Source: Solirubrum koreensis (GTDB taxonomy: Bacteria; Bacteroidota; Bacteroidia; Cytophagales; Hymenobacteraceae). From it: a stretch of DNA of 64,000 bases. Below the pieces are notes generated by a model. That model did not search any database. It saw nothing but the letters and a program-made list of their open reading frames with translations, and was not told where the DNA came from. This document shows, piece by piece, positions 44,701-51,862 of the stretch. Within the stretch, counting starts at the first letter, position 1; every line of letters starts with the position of its first letter. The stretch spans positions 992,001-1,056,000 of the forward strand of contig NZ_BAABHA010000002.1 in assembly GCF_039541855.1 (NCBI RefSeq). The letters run 5' to 3'. A program made the translations under genes and the position numbers.

Positions 44701-45196
44701 CGTCGGCGTACTTCTTCAACTGGCTGACGGTTAGGTTACCGGCCAGGTTGATGTTCATAATGGGCAGCTCGGAGAGGTTCACTTCCTGCACCGTAGGAGG
44801 TGTGGGCAGGTCGTTCGGCAGGTCGCTGGAAGCTTTGTCCACGGCGTCCTTAATGAGCTGCTTGGCGTACTGCACGTCCACGCCCGAGTCGAACTCCACG
44901 TCTACGATACAGTAATCCTGGTTCGAGGTAGAGCTGATCTTCTTCACCCCGTTCACGCTCTTGATTTCCTTCTCGAGCTGGCGCGTCACCAGGTTCTCGA
45001 TATCGGCCGGCGAGGTGCCCGGGTATACCGTGGCCACGATGATGCGCGGAATCACGATATCGGGGAATTTCTCCTTGCCCAGCTTGATGTAGGCGAAGAT
45101 ACCCGCGATACAGAGTATCACCGTGATGATGTAAATACTCGTCTTATTGTTAATGGACCAACTGGTGGGTCCAAATTCTTTTTCCACGTCCTGCAT
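41747..45196 (-). CDS. RND efflux permease (HAE1/AcrB-type)
   Basis: The product has 1149 residues, slightly longer than AcrB, with twelve predicted spans. The N-terminus INNKTSIYIITVILCIAGIF starts TM1, and the porter region shows YPGTSPADIENLVTRQLE. The proton-relay motif GIVVDDAIVVIENTHRLL (TM4) is intact, and the second half repeats the fold (GIIALAGIVVKNGILLVEF). It pumps hydrophobic substrates from periplasm to TolC using proton motive force. An extra hydrophobic hairpin between the halves (about residues 520-600) accounts for the added length. The S23 gene ends 49 bp upstream. Confidence 0.93.
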   Translation of the reverse strand: MQDVEKEFGPTSWSINNKTSIYIITVILCIAGIFAYIKLGKEKFPDIVIPRIIVATVYPGTSPADIENLVTRQLEKEIKSVNGVKKISSTSNQDYCIVDVEFDSGVDVQYAKQLIKDAVDKASSDLPNDLPTPPTVQEVNLSELPIMNINLAGNLTVSQLKKYADDFQDKIEALPEITRVDIVGALEQQVNVDVDLNKLRASRLSFSDIQRAIGSENITISGGTIDVGSQKRAVRVAGQYVRAADIADIQIKNLNGAAVRLGDIATVEDGFKDRESYARLDGKPSISLNVVKRQGENLIDASDKIKQIIADSKSSLPKELTITVTGDTSNDTRVTLHDLINTIIIGFLLVTLILMFFMGTTNALFVGLSVPISMFLAFLLIPIFGFSLNMIVLFAFLLALGIVVDDAIVVIENTHRLLHEHPNLDTPRAAKFAAGEVFVPVLAGTLTTVAPFVPLLFWPGIVGSFMYYLPVTLILTLMSSLVVAFIMNPVFAVSFMEREDHHAEDNKPKLTRTFLLAMGALAVVAVIGYIAGSSFLGNLMLTVILFCFLDKFVFVKMIAWFQTKALPRFQNGYGSLVRVVTGGSIWRQVGIMVGMVVLFILSIVAVGIRKPKVAFFPKGDPKFVYTYLKMPVGTRVDVTDSVTKVLENRIYGVIGRNNPDVESVITNVAIGAGDPGEASAQGVSQSHLGKVGVAFKELSERTGPATSIYMDKIREVVKGIPGAEVSVDQEASGPPVGKEIAIEVAGDDYVKLAALSKQVTRYIDSLKIGGVEQLRSNLEDRNPEIAISIDRTRANREGISTAQIGMEVRTSIYGSEASKFKTADDEYPIQVRYAKPYRDDVDALVNAPLTFRDATGQVRQVPISSVAEVSYGTTYGGIKRKDVKRVITISSNVLNGYTGPDVVANIKQALQAFPTPPGYTIKMGGAEEDQKETSDFLPLAGLGAIGLIFLILVTQFNSFSKPIIILTEVIFSVIGVLLGLAITGMNISIVMTGVGIIALAGIVVKNGILLVEFTDMLRSQGMPLREAIILAGKTRLNPVILTATAAILGLIPLAIGLNIDFYELFASGNPHFFIGGESVVFWGPLAWTIIFGLSFATIITLVVVPVMYLLNEQLRGWITGKDPDSQASQAAAIDAEEKEAARPPVLAEY

Positions 45197-45206
45197 GGCT
45201 TTTTTA

Positions 45207-45237
45207 AGCTATTGGCTATTAGCGGTCGGCTATTAGC
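45207..45237. repeat. GGCTATTAGC repeats, left flank of S23 gene
   Basis: Two copies of GGCTATTAGC (45214-45223 and 45228-45237) lie just beyond the S23 stop. The inverted relatives are on the other side of the gene. Confidence 0.6.
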
Positions 45238-45245
45238 GTGGTGGA

Positions 45246-45623
45246 TTATTGTTTTTCGGCTGGTAGCGGGTTCTGACGAAGCCGTCTGATGAAAGCGTGG
45301 AGCATCATGATTTCTTCCTGGAGCAAAGCCAAAACCAGGTCGGTGGCCGTGGAAGCAAGCAGGGTGGTCTGTTTGGCTATGAGCAGTTGGGTTTCGACTT
45401 CGAAGCAGGAACCCAGCGCCATTTCCAAAAACCGCGAGTAGTCCTTCTCACTGCCGCGGCTGCTTCCTTCGGCAATGTTTGAAGGAATAGAAACAGCCGC
45501 TCGGGTTAGTTGGCTTCGCAACCCGAACATTTCTTCCTTCGGTAGCACTCGGGCCAGTTCATACACCCCAGCCACGATGTCCATACCGAACTGCCACACC
45601 TTTAACTCTTTGTAATTTTTCAT
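45246..45623 (-). CDS. Four-helix-bundle (S23 / 23S-rRNA intervening-sequence) protein
   Basis: The product has 125 residues from the ATG at 45623: YKELKVWQFGMDIVAGVYEL, RSQLTRAAVSIPSNIAEGSS, RGSEKDYSRFLEMALGS. This is the S23/four-helix-bundle signature (VSIPxNIAEG). The founding members are encoded in 23S rRNA intervening sequences and related proteins sit in diversity-generating elements; free-standing copies have no proven role. It interrupts the efflux operon between adaptor and permease and is bordered by short inverted repeats, so it may be an inserted cassette. Confidence 0.9.
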   Translation of the reverse strand: MKNYKELKVWQFGMDIVAGVYELARVLPKEEMFGLRSQLTRAAVSIPSNIAEGSSRGSEKDYSRFLEMALGSCFEVETQLLIAKQTTLLASTATDLVLALLQEEIMMLHAFIRRLRQNPLPAEKQ

Positions 45624-45650
45624 GAGGGCAACTGTGGTGCCAGGCGAGAA

Positions 45651-45686
45651 CAACAGCTAACAGCCAAAAGCCATCAGCTAACAGCA
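45651..45686. repeat. GGCTRTTAGC repeats, right flank of S23 gene
   Basis: GCTAACAGCC (45656-45665) and GCTAACAGCA (45677-45686) are reverse-complement relatives of the left-flank units, so the S23 gene is framed by inverted repeats. Confidence 0.6.
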
Positions 45687-45689
45687 GCC

Positions 45690-46808
45690 TTACAGGCTAA
45701 CAACCTGTCCTTCGTTCAGATTCTGATACCCAGCCGAAATAACCTGGTCGGCGGGCTTGAGGCCGCTGGTTACTTCTACTTTACCGTTGTAGGTGTTGCC
45801 GGTCTGGATAACGCGCTTAGCGGCCACTTTTTTGCCGTCTTTCTGCTCCACCACATACACGTAGCTGTTCTGCTCGTCTTTCTGCACGAGGTCAACGGGC
45901 AGCACGGTGGCGTTGGGGCGGTCGTAGTTCTGGATGCGCACCGTGGCCACCATGTTGGGGCGTAGCTGCGCGGCATTCTGGCCGCTGGGCCGCAGCTCTA
46001 CCAAAAAGGTGCGGCTGGTGGGGTTAATGGTGCGGCTCACGGTGCGTACCGTAGAGGTCATTTCGGCACCGCCGAGGTCGGGAATGGTTACAAGGGCTTT
46101 GTCGCCGGCCTTGATGTTGTTGGCATACGCCTCCGATACATCGGCCACGATTTTGCCACCGGCACCGCTCACCAAACGCACTACCGGTACGCCGGGCGCA
46201 CCGTTTTCACCCACTTTGGCCGGCACATCGTCAACGGTGCCGCTGAACGGCGCCACTACGTTGTACTGGGCGCGCTGGCGCTGCTGGGTAGCCAGGCTGC
46301 GCTGCAAGGCCTCATAGTTGTTCTTGGCTTGCAGGTACTGAATTTCGGTTCCGATCTGCTGTTTCCAGAGGCGGTCCTGCTTTTCGTACACGGTGCGGGC
46401 CAGCTCCAGGCGGGTGCGCAGCTCGGCAATGCCCGACTCGAGCACCGAGGCGTCCTGCGTGGCCAGTACCTGGCCTTTGCTCACCCGGTCGCCGCGCCGC
46501 ACGCGGATATCGGTAATTACACCGGGCATGCGGGGCGACACCACGGCGTTTTCGTCGAAGTCCACGCGGCCCTGCACCTCCAGGTAGCTCTTAAAGCTTT
46601 CGGGCTTCACGTTGATAACCGATACCGGCGTGGCCATTACCGGGCCGCCCACAGGCTTACCGGTTTTGGCTTCCAGTTGGGCAATCTTGGCCTGGTTGGC
46701 AGCTTGTTCCTTTTTTAGCTGGGCCAGTTCGGCAGCGGGGTCTTTTTCGCCGCCGCAAGCGGCCAGCATGGCCAGCGCCAACAGGGCCGCTGAGGTGGTG
46801 TATTTCAT
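45690..46808 (-). CDS. RND efflux periplasmic adaptor (membrane-fusion lipoprotein)
   Basis: The product has 372 residues from the ATG at 46808. A lipobox (LALAMLAAC, Cys18) marks a lipoprotein. A short coiled coil (AAELAQLKKEQAANQAKIAQ) precedes the biotinyl-lipoyl halves (SPRMPGVITDIRVRRGDRVS and YNVVAPFSGTVDDVPAKVGE) around a helical hairpin, then beta-barrel and membrane-proximal domains. It joins the RND permease to TolC. The in-frame upstream ATG at 46883 would destroy the lipobox position. It follows the tolC gene by 102 bp. Confidence 0.93.
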   Translation of the reverse strand: MKYTTSAALLALAMLAACGGEKDPAAELAQLKKEQAANQAKIAQLEAKTGKPVGGPVMATPVSVINVKPESFKSYLEVQGRVDFDENAVVSPRMPGVITDIRVRRGDRVSKGQVLATQDASVLESGIAELRTRLELARTVYEKQDRLWKQQIGTEIQYLQAKNNYEALQRSLATQQRQRAQYNVVAPFSGTVDDVPAKVGENGAPGVPVVRLVSGAGGKIVADVSEAYANNIKAGDKALVTIPDLGGAEMTSTVRTVSRTINPTSRTFLVELRPSGQNAAQLRPNMVATVRIQNYDRPNATVLPVDLVQKDEQNSYVYVVEQKDGKKVAAKRVIQTGNTYNGKVEVTSGLKPADQVISAGYQNLNEGQVVSL

Positions 46809-46910
46809 GGTGCGGAAGCGTTTCAGAGGAGTTTGCGCGGTAGCGGCGGCGGAACGGTTCATGAGAAGCGAAGAAGAAGTCATCTGCTGAGGGGTCGTTC
46901 GGGCGTTACC

Positions 46911-48461
46911 TTATTTCTTGCCTTGGTAAAGGGTACCGGCGGCTTTGCCGTAATCCACTTTCGACACCAGCGCGTCGTACAGCGCCGAGTAGTAGTTGGT
47001 CTGGGCTTGGCGCAGGTCGGTTTCGGCCGTAATAACTTCCAGGTTCGAGCCTACGCCCTCCTGAAACTTGATTTTGGCCACGCGGGCCACGTCGGTGGCC
47101 AGGTCGAGGTTGGCTTTCTGATTGCCCAGTACGTTTAGCGTGTTCTGCAGCGAAGTCTGGGTTTGCACGCGCTGCAAATCAATGCTCTGCTGCAGCGTGG
47201 TGAAGCCTTTGTTTACCTGATCCAAGGCCAGTTTACCCTGCTCGATGGAGTACTTCTTGCGGAAGCCGTCGAACACCGGAATATTGAGCTGCAGGCCCAC
47301 GCTACCGAAACCAAACCAGTTCTGGTTCACGAAGCCCTGCTCGTTACGCGAGCTGGCACCGCGGAATTCCATCAGGCCGCCAAAGCGGGGGTCGGAACCG
47401 TTAAAGCCGTAGTTGGCAATTAGGTTCAGGGTGGGCAGGTAACCCGAGCGGCGGTTGCGCACGTCGAGCACGGCCAAGTCGCGCTGGGTTTCCAGCACCG
47501 AGTACTCGATGCGGCTACTGTAGTTAAACCCTTCGCTCAGGCCAATGAGGCTGCCGCGTTCGGCTTCAATCACGGCGGCATCGAGGCGGTCGGTCAACTC
47601 CACGGGCTGGCGCTGGTCGAGGCCCATCTGGAACTTCAGCAGGGCCACGCTCAGCTCAATGAGGCGCTGGGCGTTTTGCTGCTCGATTTTCAGGTTGTTT
47701 ACCTGCACCTGCAACCGGTCTACGTCGAGCTTCTCCACGAAGCCTTCCTTGTAGGTCTGCTGCGTCTGGTATAACAAGGTATCGAGGCGCTGCACGTTGC
47801 GAGCCAGCAGGGCCAGCCGCTCGCGGGCTACCAGGCTGCTGTAGTAGGCTTTCGACACCTGCTCCACCACGTCGATTTCGGTTTGCTGCGTCTGCTTTAC
47901 CGACAGCTGCTCGTACACCTTGGCCGCTTTCAGGCCTAGCAGGTAAGAACCGTTAAACAGCATTTGGGAAGCCGAAACGGCCGTGTTACCGGCGTAGCGC
48001 AAACCAAAAGCCAACGGCTGCGGCCCCGTAGACGGAATGGGCGTGGTGGTGTAAGTAGGCGCCAGCGTTACATTCTGGCCGTTGTTCAGGGCCTGCAATT
48101 GGGCGGGCGTGAGCGTGAACGGGTCGAGCGTTTGCACGGAACCGCCCCCGAAGCGCGAGAAGTCCACCAGTGACTTTTGCAGCTTAAAGTTGTCGGTGAG
48201 GTTCGCCCCCACGTTCACCTGCGGCAGGCCGGCCGAGCGAATCTCGCCCACGCGGGCTACGGCAATCTGCTCGTTAATACGCGCCGACTGCACCGTCGAC
48301 TTGTTTTTCAGGGCGTAATCAATGGCCTGTTGCAGGCTTAGCTGCAAGGGCGTGTTGGTGGCTACCGGCTGGCCCGTGGAGGGCGTTTGTGCCAGCAATT
48401 GGTGCAGCCCCAGGAAGCCCAAGGCAGCTAGCAGCAGCAGTAGGCGGAACGCTTGTTTCAT
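46911..48461 (-). CDS. TolC-family outer-membrane efflux channel
   Basis: The product has 516 residues. A signal peptide (MKQAFRLLLLLAALGFLGLH) leads to two TolC repeats, each starting with a long helix (LQQAIDYALKNKSTVQSARI; LGNQKANLDLATDVARVAKI) and EVITAETDLRQAQTNYYSAL in the second. It forms the outer-membrane duct of the tripartite pump. It lies 33 bp after tetR, with no terminator between. Confidence 0.93.
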   Translation of the reverse strand: MKQAFRLLLLLAALGFLGLHQLLAQTPSTGQPVATNTPLQLSLQQAIDYALKNKSTVQSARINEQIAVARVGEIRSAGLPQVNVGANLTDNFKLQKSLVDFSRFGGGSVQTLDPFTLTPAQLQALNNGQNVTLAPTYTTTPIPSTGPQPLAFGLRYAGNTAVSASQMLFNGSYLLGLKAAKVYEQLSVKQTQQTEIDVVEQVSKAYYSSLVARERLALLARNVQRLDTLLYQTQQTYKEGFVEKLDVDRLQVQVNNLKIEQQNAQRLIELSVALLKFQMGLDQRQPVELTDRLDAAVIEAERGSLIGLSEGFNYSSRIEYSVLETQRDLAVLDVRNRRSGYLPTLNLIANYGFNGSDPRFGGLMEFRGASSRNEQGFVNQNWFGFGSVGLQLNIPVFDGFRKKYSIEQGKLALDQVNKGFTTLQQSIDLQRVQTQTSLQNTLNVLGNQKANLDLATDVARVAKIKFQEGVGSNLEVITAETDLRQAQTNYYSALYDALVSKVDYGKAAGTLYQGKK

Positions 48462-48494
48462 AAAGCGGAAGGATGGGAGGGTGAGGGCGGGTGA

Positions 48495-49109
48495 TTAATC
48501 TATTTCCGTCACCTGACGGTATTCGTTGATGAGCTTGTGGCCTTTGAGCGTTGACATGCCCATGAGGAAGTGTTCCACCATTACCGAGTTCACGCGCTGT
48601 ATGCTGAACTGCCGGGTGGGAAACACGGCGCTGTTGAACATCAGCTCTATTTCGGCCAGGTGCAGGCGGGCCAGCACGTCCACGTCCAAATCGGGACGGT
48701 AAAGGCCTTCTTCCATGCCGCGCCGGATGTTGTCGACGGTTTTCTGCAGGATGAAGGTGTTTTTGTGTTGCTCGAACACGGCCCAGGCTTGCGGGTAGTA
48801 TTTCTGGAGGTCGTGAAAAATGCTGGGGTGAATGCGGGACAGCATTTCCTTGTGCCACTGAATCAGGTTGAACATGGCCTCCAGCGCGTTATTACCGGTG
48901 GCAAACACCTCGTGGCAGTTGCATTCTTCCTGCGCCACGTGCTGCTGCATTACGGCCAGCACAATCTGGTCCTTGTTCTCAAACCACTTGTAAAGGGTCT
49001 TTTTCGACATGCCCAGTTGCGCGGCAATGTCATCCATCGAAACGCTGCGGATGCCGTTGCGCATGAACAGCTCGACGGCCGCTACCAAGATCCGGTCCTT
49101 GATTTCCAT
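48495..49109 (-). CDS. TetR/AcrR-family repressor of the efflux operon
   Basis: The product has 204 residues if begun at the ATG at 49109; an ATG two codons earlier (49115) exists. The N-terminal helix-turn-helix is VSMDDIAAQLGMSKKTLYKW. The C-terminal ligand domain is family-typical and divergent. The promoter box ends at 49120, which puts transcription start near 49113 and favours the 49109 start. A perfect 9-bp palindrome lies across the -33 element, so autorepression and control of the downstream tolC-adaptor-permease genes are likely. The effector is unknown. Confidence 0.9.
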   Translation of the reverse strand: MEIKDRILVAAVELFMRNGIRSVSMDDIAAQLGMSKKTLYKWFENKDQIVLAVMQQHVAQEECNCHEVFATGNNALEAMFNLIQWHKEMLSRIHPSIFHDLQKYYPQAWAVFEQHKNTFILQKTVDNIRRGMEEGLYRPDLDVDVLARLHLAEIELMFNSAVFPTRQFSIQRVNSVMVEHFLMGMSTLKGHKLINEYRQVTEID

Positions 49110-49119
49110 ACTCACGCCA

Positions 49120-49153
49120 CAAAGGTACGGCGGAAACTTTTAATGAATCCAAA
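49120..49153 (-). promoter_or_regulatory. Promoter of the tetR-efflux operon
   Basis: On the minus strand TTTG (49153-49150), 22 bp, then TACCTTTG (49127-49120). It lies directly before tetR. Confidence 0.65.
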
Positions 49154-49159
49154 GTTTCC
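49132..49159. promoter_or_regulatory. Candidate TetR operator
   Basis: GGAAACTTT (49132-49140) and AAAGTTTCC (49151-49159) form a perfect 9-bp inverted repeat with a 10-bp centre. It covers the -33 element and most of the spacer of the tetR promoter, the position expected for a repressor that blocks polymerase. Confidence 0.65.
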
Positions 49160-49332
49160 ATGTTATTTTTTAGATACATAATCATGTGGCTGGTTGGTTC
49201 AATGCTCACGCAGACGCATAAACCACCCGGATACTTTACCATTCCGGGCAAATATTTTCGGGCCGCTATGCAAGCTGGGCCATTTCCAAGCCGCAGCTCT
49301 GCACCTCAACCAAAGGAGCCGCTTCCGAACAG

Positions 49333-49340
49333 TACCTTTG
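49333..49340 (+). promoter_or_regulatory. Candidate -7 box for ispF
   Basis: TACCTTTG matches the -7 element 28 bp before the ispF ATG; no good -33 element is seen. Confidence 0.4.
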
Positions 49341-49368
49341 GCCCACTTACTTATCTACTCCCGGTTCC

Positions 49369-49848
49369 ATGCGCATTCGTACCGGCTTCGGCTACGATGT
49401 TCACCAGCTGAAAGAGGGCCTGCCCTTCTGGCTTGGCGGCATCCAGATTCCCCACACCCACGGCGCCCTCGGCCACTCCGATGCCGACGTGCTCATTCAC
49501 GTGATTTGCGACGCGCTGCTGGGCGCGGCCAACCTGCGCGACATCGGTTTCCACTTCCCCGACACCGACCCGCAGTACAAAGGCATCGACTCCAAGCGCC
49601 TGCTGCACGAAGTAGTGCGGCTGCTGCAGGAGCGCGGCTACCAGATTGGCAACATTGATTCCACCGTGTGCCTGCAGCTGCCCAAGGTGAACCCGCACAT
49701 TCCAGAAATGCGCCGCGTGCTGGCCGAGGTTATGCGGGTGGACGAAGACGACATCAGCATTAAAGCCACCACTACCGAAAAGCTAGGCTTTGTGGGCCGC
49801 AAAGAGGGCGTGGCCGCTTACGCCACGGTGCTCATCACCAAGGCGTAA
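49369..49848 (+). CDS. ispF: 2-C-methyl-D-erythritol 2,4-cyclodiphosphate synthase
   Basis: The product has 159 residues, the standard IspF length. Metal-binding GFGYDVHQL supplies Asp and His ligands, and GHSDADVLIHVICDALLGA, IGFHFPDTDP and ATTTEKLGFVGRKEG are all canonical. It cyclises 4-diphosphocytidyl-methylerythritol 2-phosphate in the MEP isoprenoid pathway. Divergent from the tetR operon. Confidence 0.97.
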   Translation: MRIRTGFGYDVHQLKEGLPFWLGGIQIPHTHGALGHSDADVLIHVICDALLGAANLRDIGFHFPDTDPQYKGIDSKRLLHEVVRLLQERGYQIGNIDSTVCLQLPKVNPHIPEMRRVLAEVMRVDEDDISIKATTTEKLGFVGRKEGVAAYATVLITKA

Positions 49849-49979
49849 GTAAGCCTTACAAAGCGCAAACTCACTTTCTGAGTTATCTTGGTGCAACTCC
49901 GGCTTCCGGGCTGCGTCCCGTTGCTGACCACATTTGTTCACTCACCTCCGTTCCCGTCGCCCGTTGCGGCGGCCTCTCT

Positions 49980-51677
49980 ATGTCGAATAAACTGTTTCCG
50001 GTACTGCTGCTTGCCGCGAGTCTTATGGCCACGTCGGTTAGCGCGCAGGACACTCCCTCCAAGAAAAAGGTAAAGGTTAAGCGCAAAGCCAAAACCGAAG
50101 CTGCCACCACTCCCGCCGCCACCGAGGCCCCCGCTACCGGCCGCCAAGCCCCCGTGGTATCCGATTGGAACGCGGAGTACGGCGCTACCATTAACATGAA
50201 CGACCTGCGTCAGCACCTCTCGGTACTGGCGTCCGACAAGTTCGAAGGCCGCGAAACCGGCGAGCCGGGCCAGAAACTAGCCGCCGAATACATTTCGCAG
50301 CAGTTCAAGGCCATGGGCCTTGCGGGACCAGTTAAAGAAGGCAGCAACCCCTACCTGCAGCAGTTCGGCATGGAGCGCAGCAGCTGGACGGGTACCGGCA
50401 CGCTGAAAGTAGGCGGTCAGAGCTACAAGTGGATGCAGGATTTCTACGGCTACGGCAGCACACCTTTCCAAACAGAAACCACGCTGCAGCCGGTGTTTGC
50501 CGGTTACGGCATTGAGCAGGAAGGCTACTCCGACTACGCCGGCCTGGGCGACGTGAAAGGCAAAGACCTGATTATACTACTGGGCGAGCCGCAAAAAGAC
50601 GGCAAACCCTTGCTCGGCAAAGAAGGTGCCCCCAGCAAATGGGGCATGGACTACCGCGCTAAGGCCGCCATGGCCACCGAGAAAGGCGCCCGCAGCGTGT
50701 TTTTCGTGAATACCGGAGGCAAGGAAGTATACGCCAAAACGGCCGAGCGCCTGGCGCCATACCTGAGCAAGCCCAGCATTTCGTTTGCCGACAAGAAAAA
50801 CACCCGCGCCGCCACGTTTTTTGTGTCGCCGGCTTTGGGCGCTAAGCTGCTCGGCAGCACCGATGCCGGCCTGACCGCCTACGCCGCCGCTACCAGCAAA
50901 GCAGGCAAACCGGCCGCTACCAAGTTCAAGCCCGCCAAGCTGACGCTGAACGCGCCCAAGAAAATTGAGCCGTTTACTACCGAAAACGTACTGGGCTTCC
51001 TCGAAGGCTCCGACAAGAAGGACGAAATCATTGTGGTGTCGGCCCACTACGACCACATCGGCATTATCGACGGGCAGGTGCACAACGGGGCTGATGACGA
51101 CGGCTCGGGTACTGTATCGGTAATGGAAATGGCGCAGGCCTTCCTTCAGGCCAAAGCCGAAGGCCGCGGCCCGCGCCGCAGCATTCTGTTCCTGGCCGTA
51201 ACGGGCGAAGAGAAAGGTCTGCTGGGCTCGGAGTACTACACCGACCACCCCGTGTTTCCGCTGGAGCAAACCGTTGTCGATCTGAACATTGACATGGTAG
51301 GCCGTACCGACAAGGAGCACGAGGGGAAAGCTGACTACGTGTACGTTATCGGTTCCGATAAACTATCGTCGGAGCTGCACAGCATTGTGGAAGCGGCCAA
51401 CAAGCAGTACACCCAGATCGACCTGGACTACCGCTTTAACGACCCGCAGGACCCGAACCGTTTCTACTACCGCTCCGACCATTACAACTTCGCCAAGCAC
51501 AAAATCCCGGTGGCCTTCTTCTTCAACGGCGTGCACGATGACTATCACGGCGCCGGCGACGAAATCGAGAAAATCGAGTTTCCGAAGATGGAGAAGCGCG
51601 CCCGCCTTGTGTTTCACGCGGCCTGGGAGCTAGCCAACCGCGAAAACCGCATTGTGGTGGATTCAAACAAGCCCTAA
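49980..51677 (+). CDS. M28 family metallopeptidase, copy 1 of 3
   Basis: The product has 565 residues. A signal peptide (to about residue 22) is followed by a Lys/Ala/Thr/Pro-rich linker to about residue 60. A PA-type insert domain occupies about 135-250, and the M28 peptidase domain about 335-555. Zinc ligands are visible in SAHYDHIG (His356), ADDDGSGT, EEKGLLGSEYY, NIDMVGR and YRSDHYNFA. M28 enzymes are mostly aminopeptidases; export to the periplasm or surface is likely. Copies 2 and 3 follow in the same orientation, each with its own terminator. Confidence 0.9.
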   Translation: MSNKLFPVLLLAASLMATSVSAQDTPSKKKVKVKRKAKTEAATTPAATEAPATGRQAPVVSDWNAEYGATINMNDLRQHLSVLASDKFEGRETGEPGQKLAAEYISQQFKAMGLAGPVKEGSNPYLQQFGMERSSWTGTGTLKVGGQSYKWMQDFYGYGSTPFQTETTLQPVFAGYGIEQEGYSDYAGLGDVKGKDLIILLGEPQKDGKPLLGKEGAPSKWGMDYRAKAAMATEKGARSVFFVNTGGKEVYAKTAERLAPYLSKPSISFADKKNTRAATFFVSPALGAKLLGSTDAGLTAYAAATSKAGKPAATKFKPAKLTLNAPKKIEPFTTENVLGFLEGSDKKDEIIVVSAHYDHIGIIDGQVHNGADDDGSGTVSVMEMAQAFLQAKAEGRGPRRSILFLAVTGEEKGLLGSEYYTDHPVFPLEQTVVDLNIDMVGRTDKEHEGKADYVYVIGSDKLSSELHSIVEAANKQYTQIDLDYRFNDPQDPNRFYYRSDHYNFAKHKIPVAFFFNGVHDDYHGAGDEIEKIEFPKMEKRARLVFHAAWELANRENRIVVDSNKP

Positions 51678-51694
51678 TGCTTTGTTAAAATGAG

Positions 51695-51752
51695 CAATCG
51701 GCTGATTGTTGCAAGGGCCCCAAGCTCCGCGACAATCAGCCGATTGTGTTTT
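51695..51752 (+). terminator. Intrinsic terminator after M28 copy 1
   Basis: CAATCGGCTGATTGT (51695-51709) pairs with ACAATCAGCCGATTG (51732-51746), 15 bp, over a 22-nt loop, then TGTTTTT. Confidence 0.8.
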
Positions 51753-51793
51753 TAAGCCGCCCGATTTGGCAAGCAGAACTGCCGCCCGTGCCG

Positions 51794-51801
51794 TACTTTT
51801 G
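51794..51801 (+). promoter_or_regulatory. Candidate -7 box for M28 copy 2
   Basis: TACTTTTG matches TAnnTTTG; TTTG at 51765-51768 precedes it with a 25-bp spacer, longer than usual. ATG is 62 bp downstream. Confidence 0.4.
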
Positions 51802-51862
51802 GAGCTTGGATTGCGCGAAACTTTAGCCGTAGCTCTCCAGGCTTGCTTCTCACTCCTCCCCG

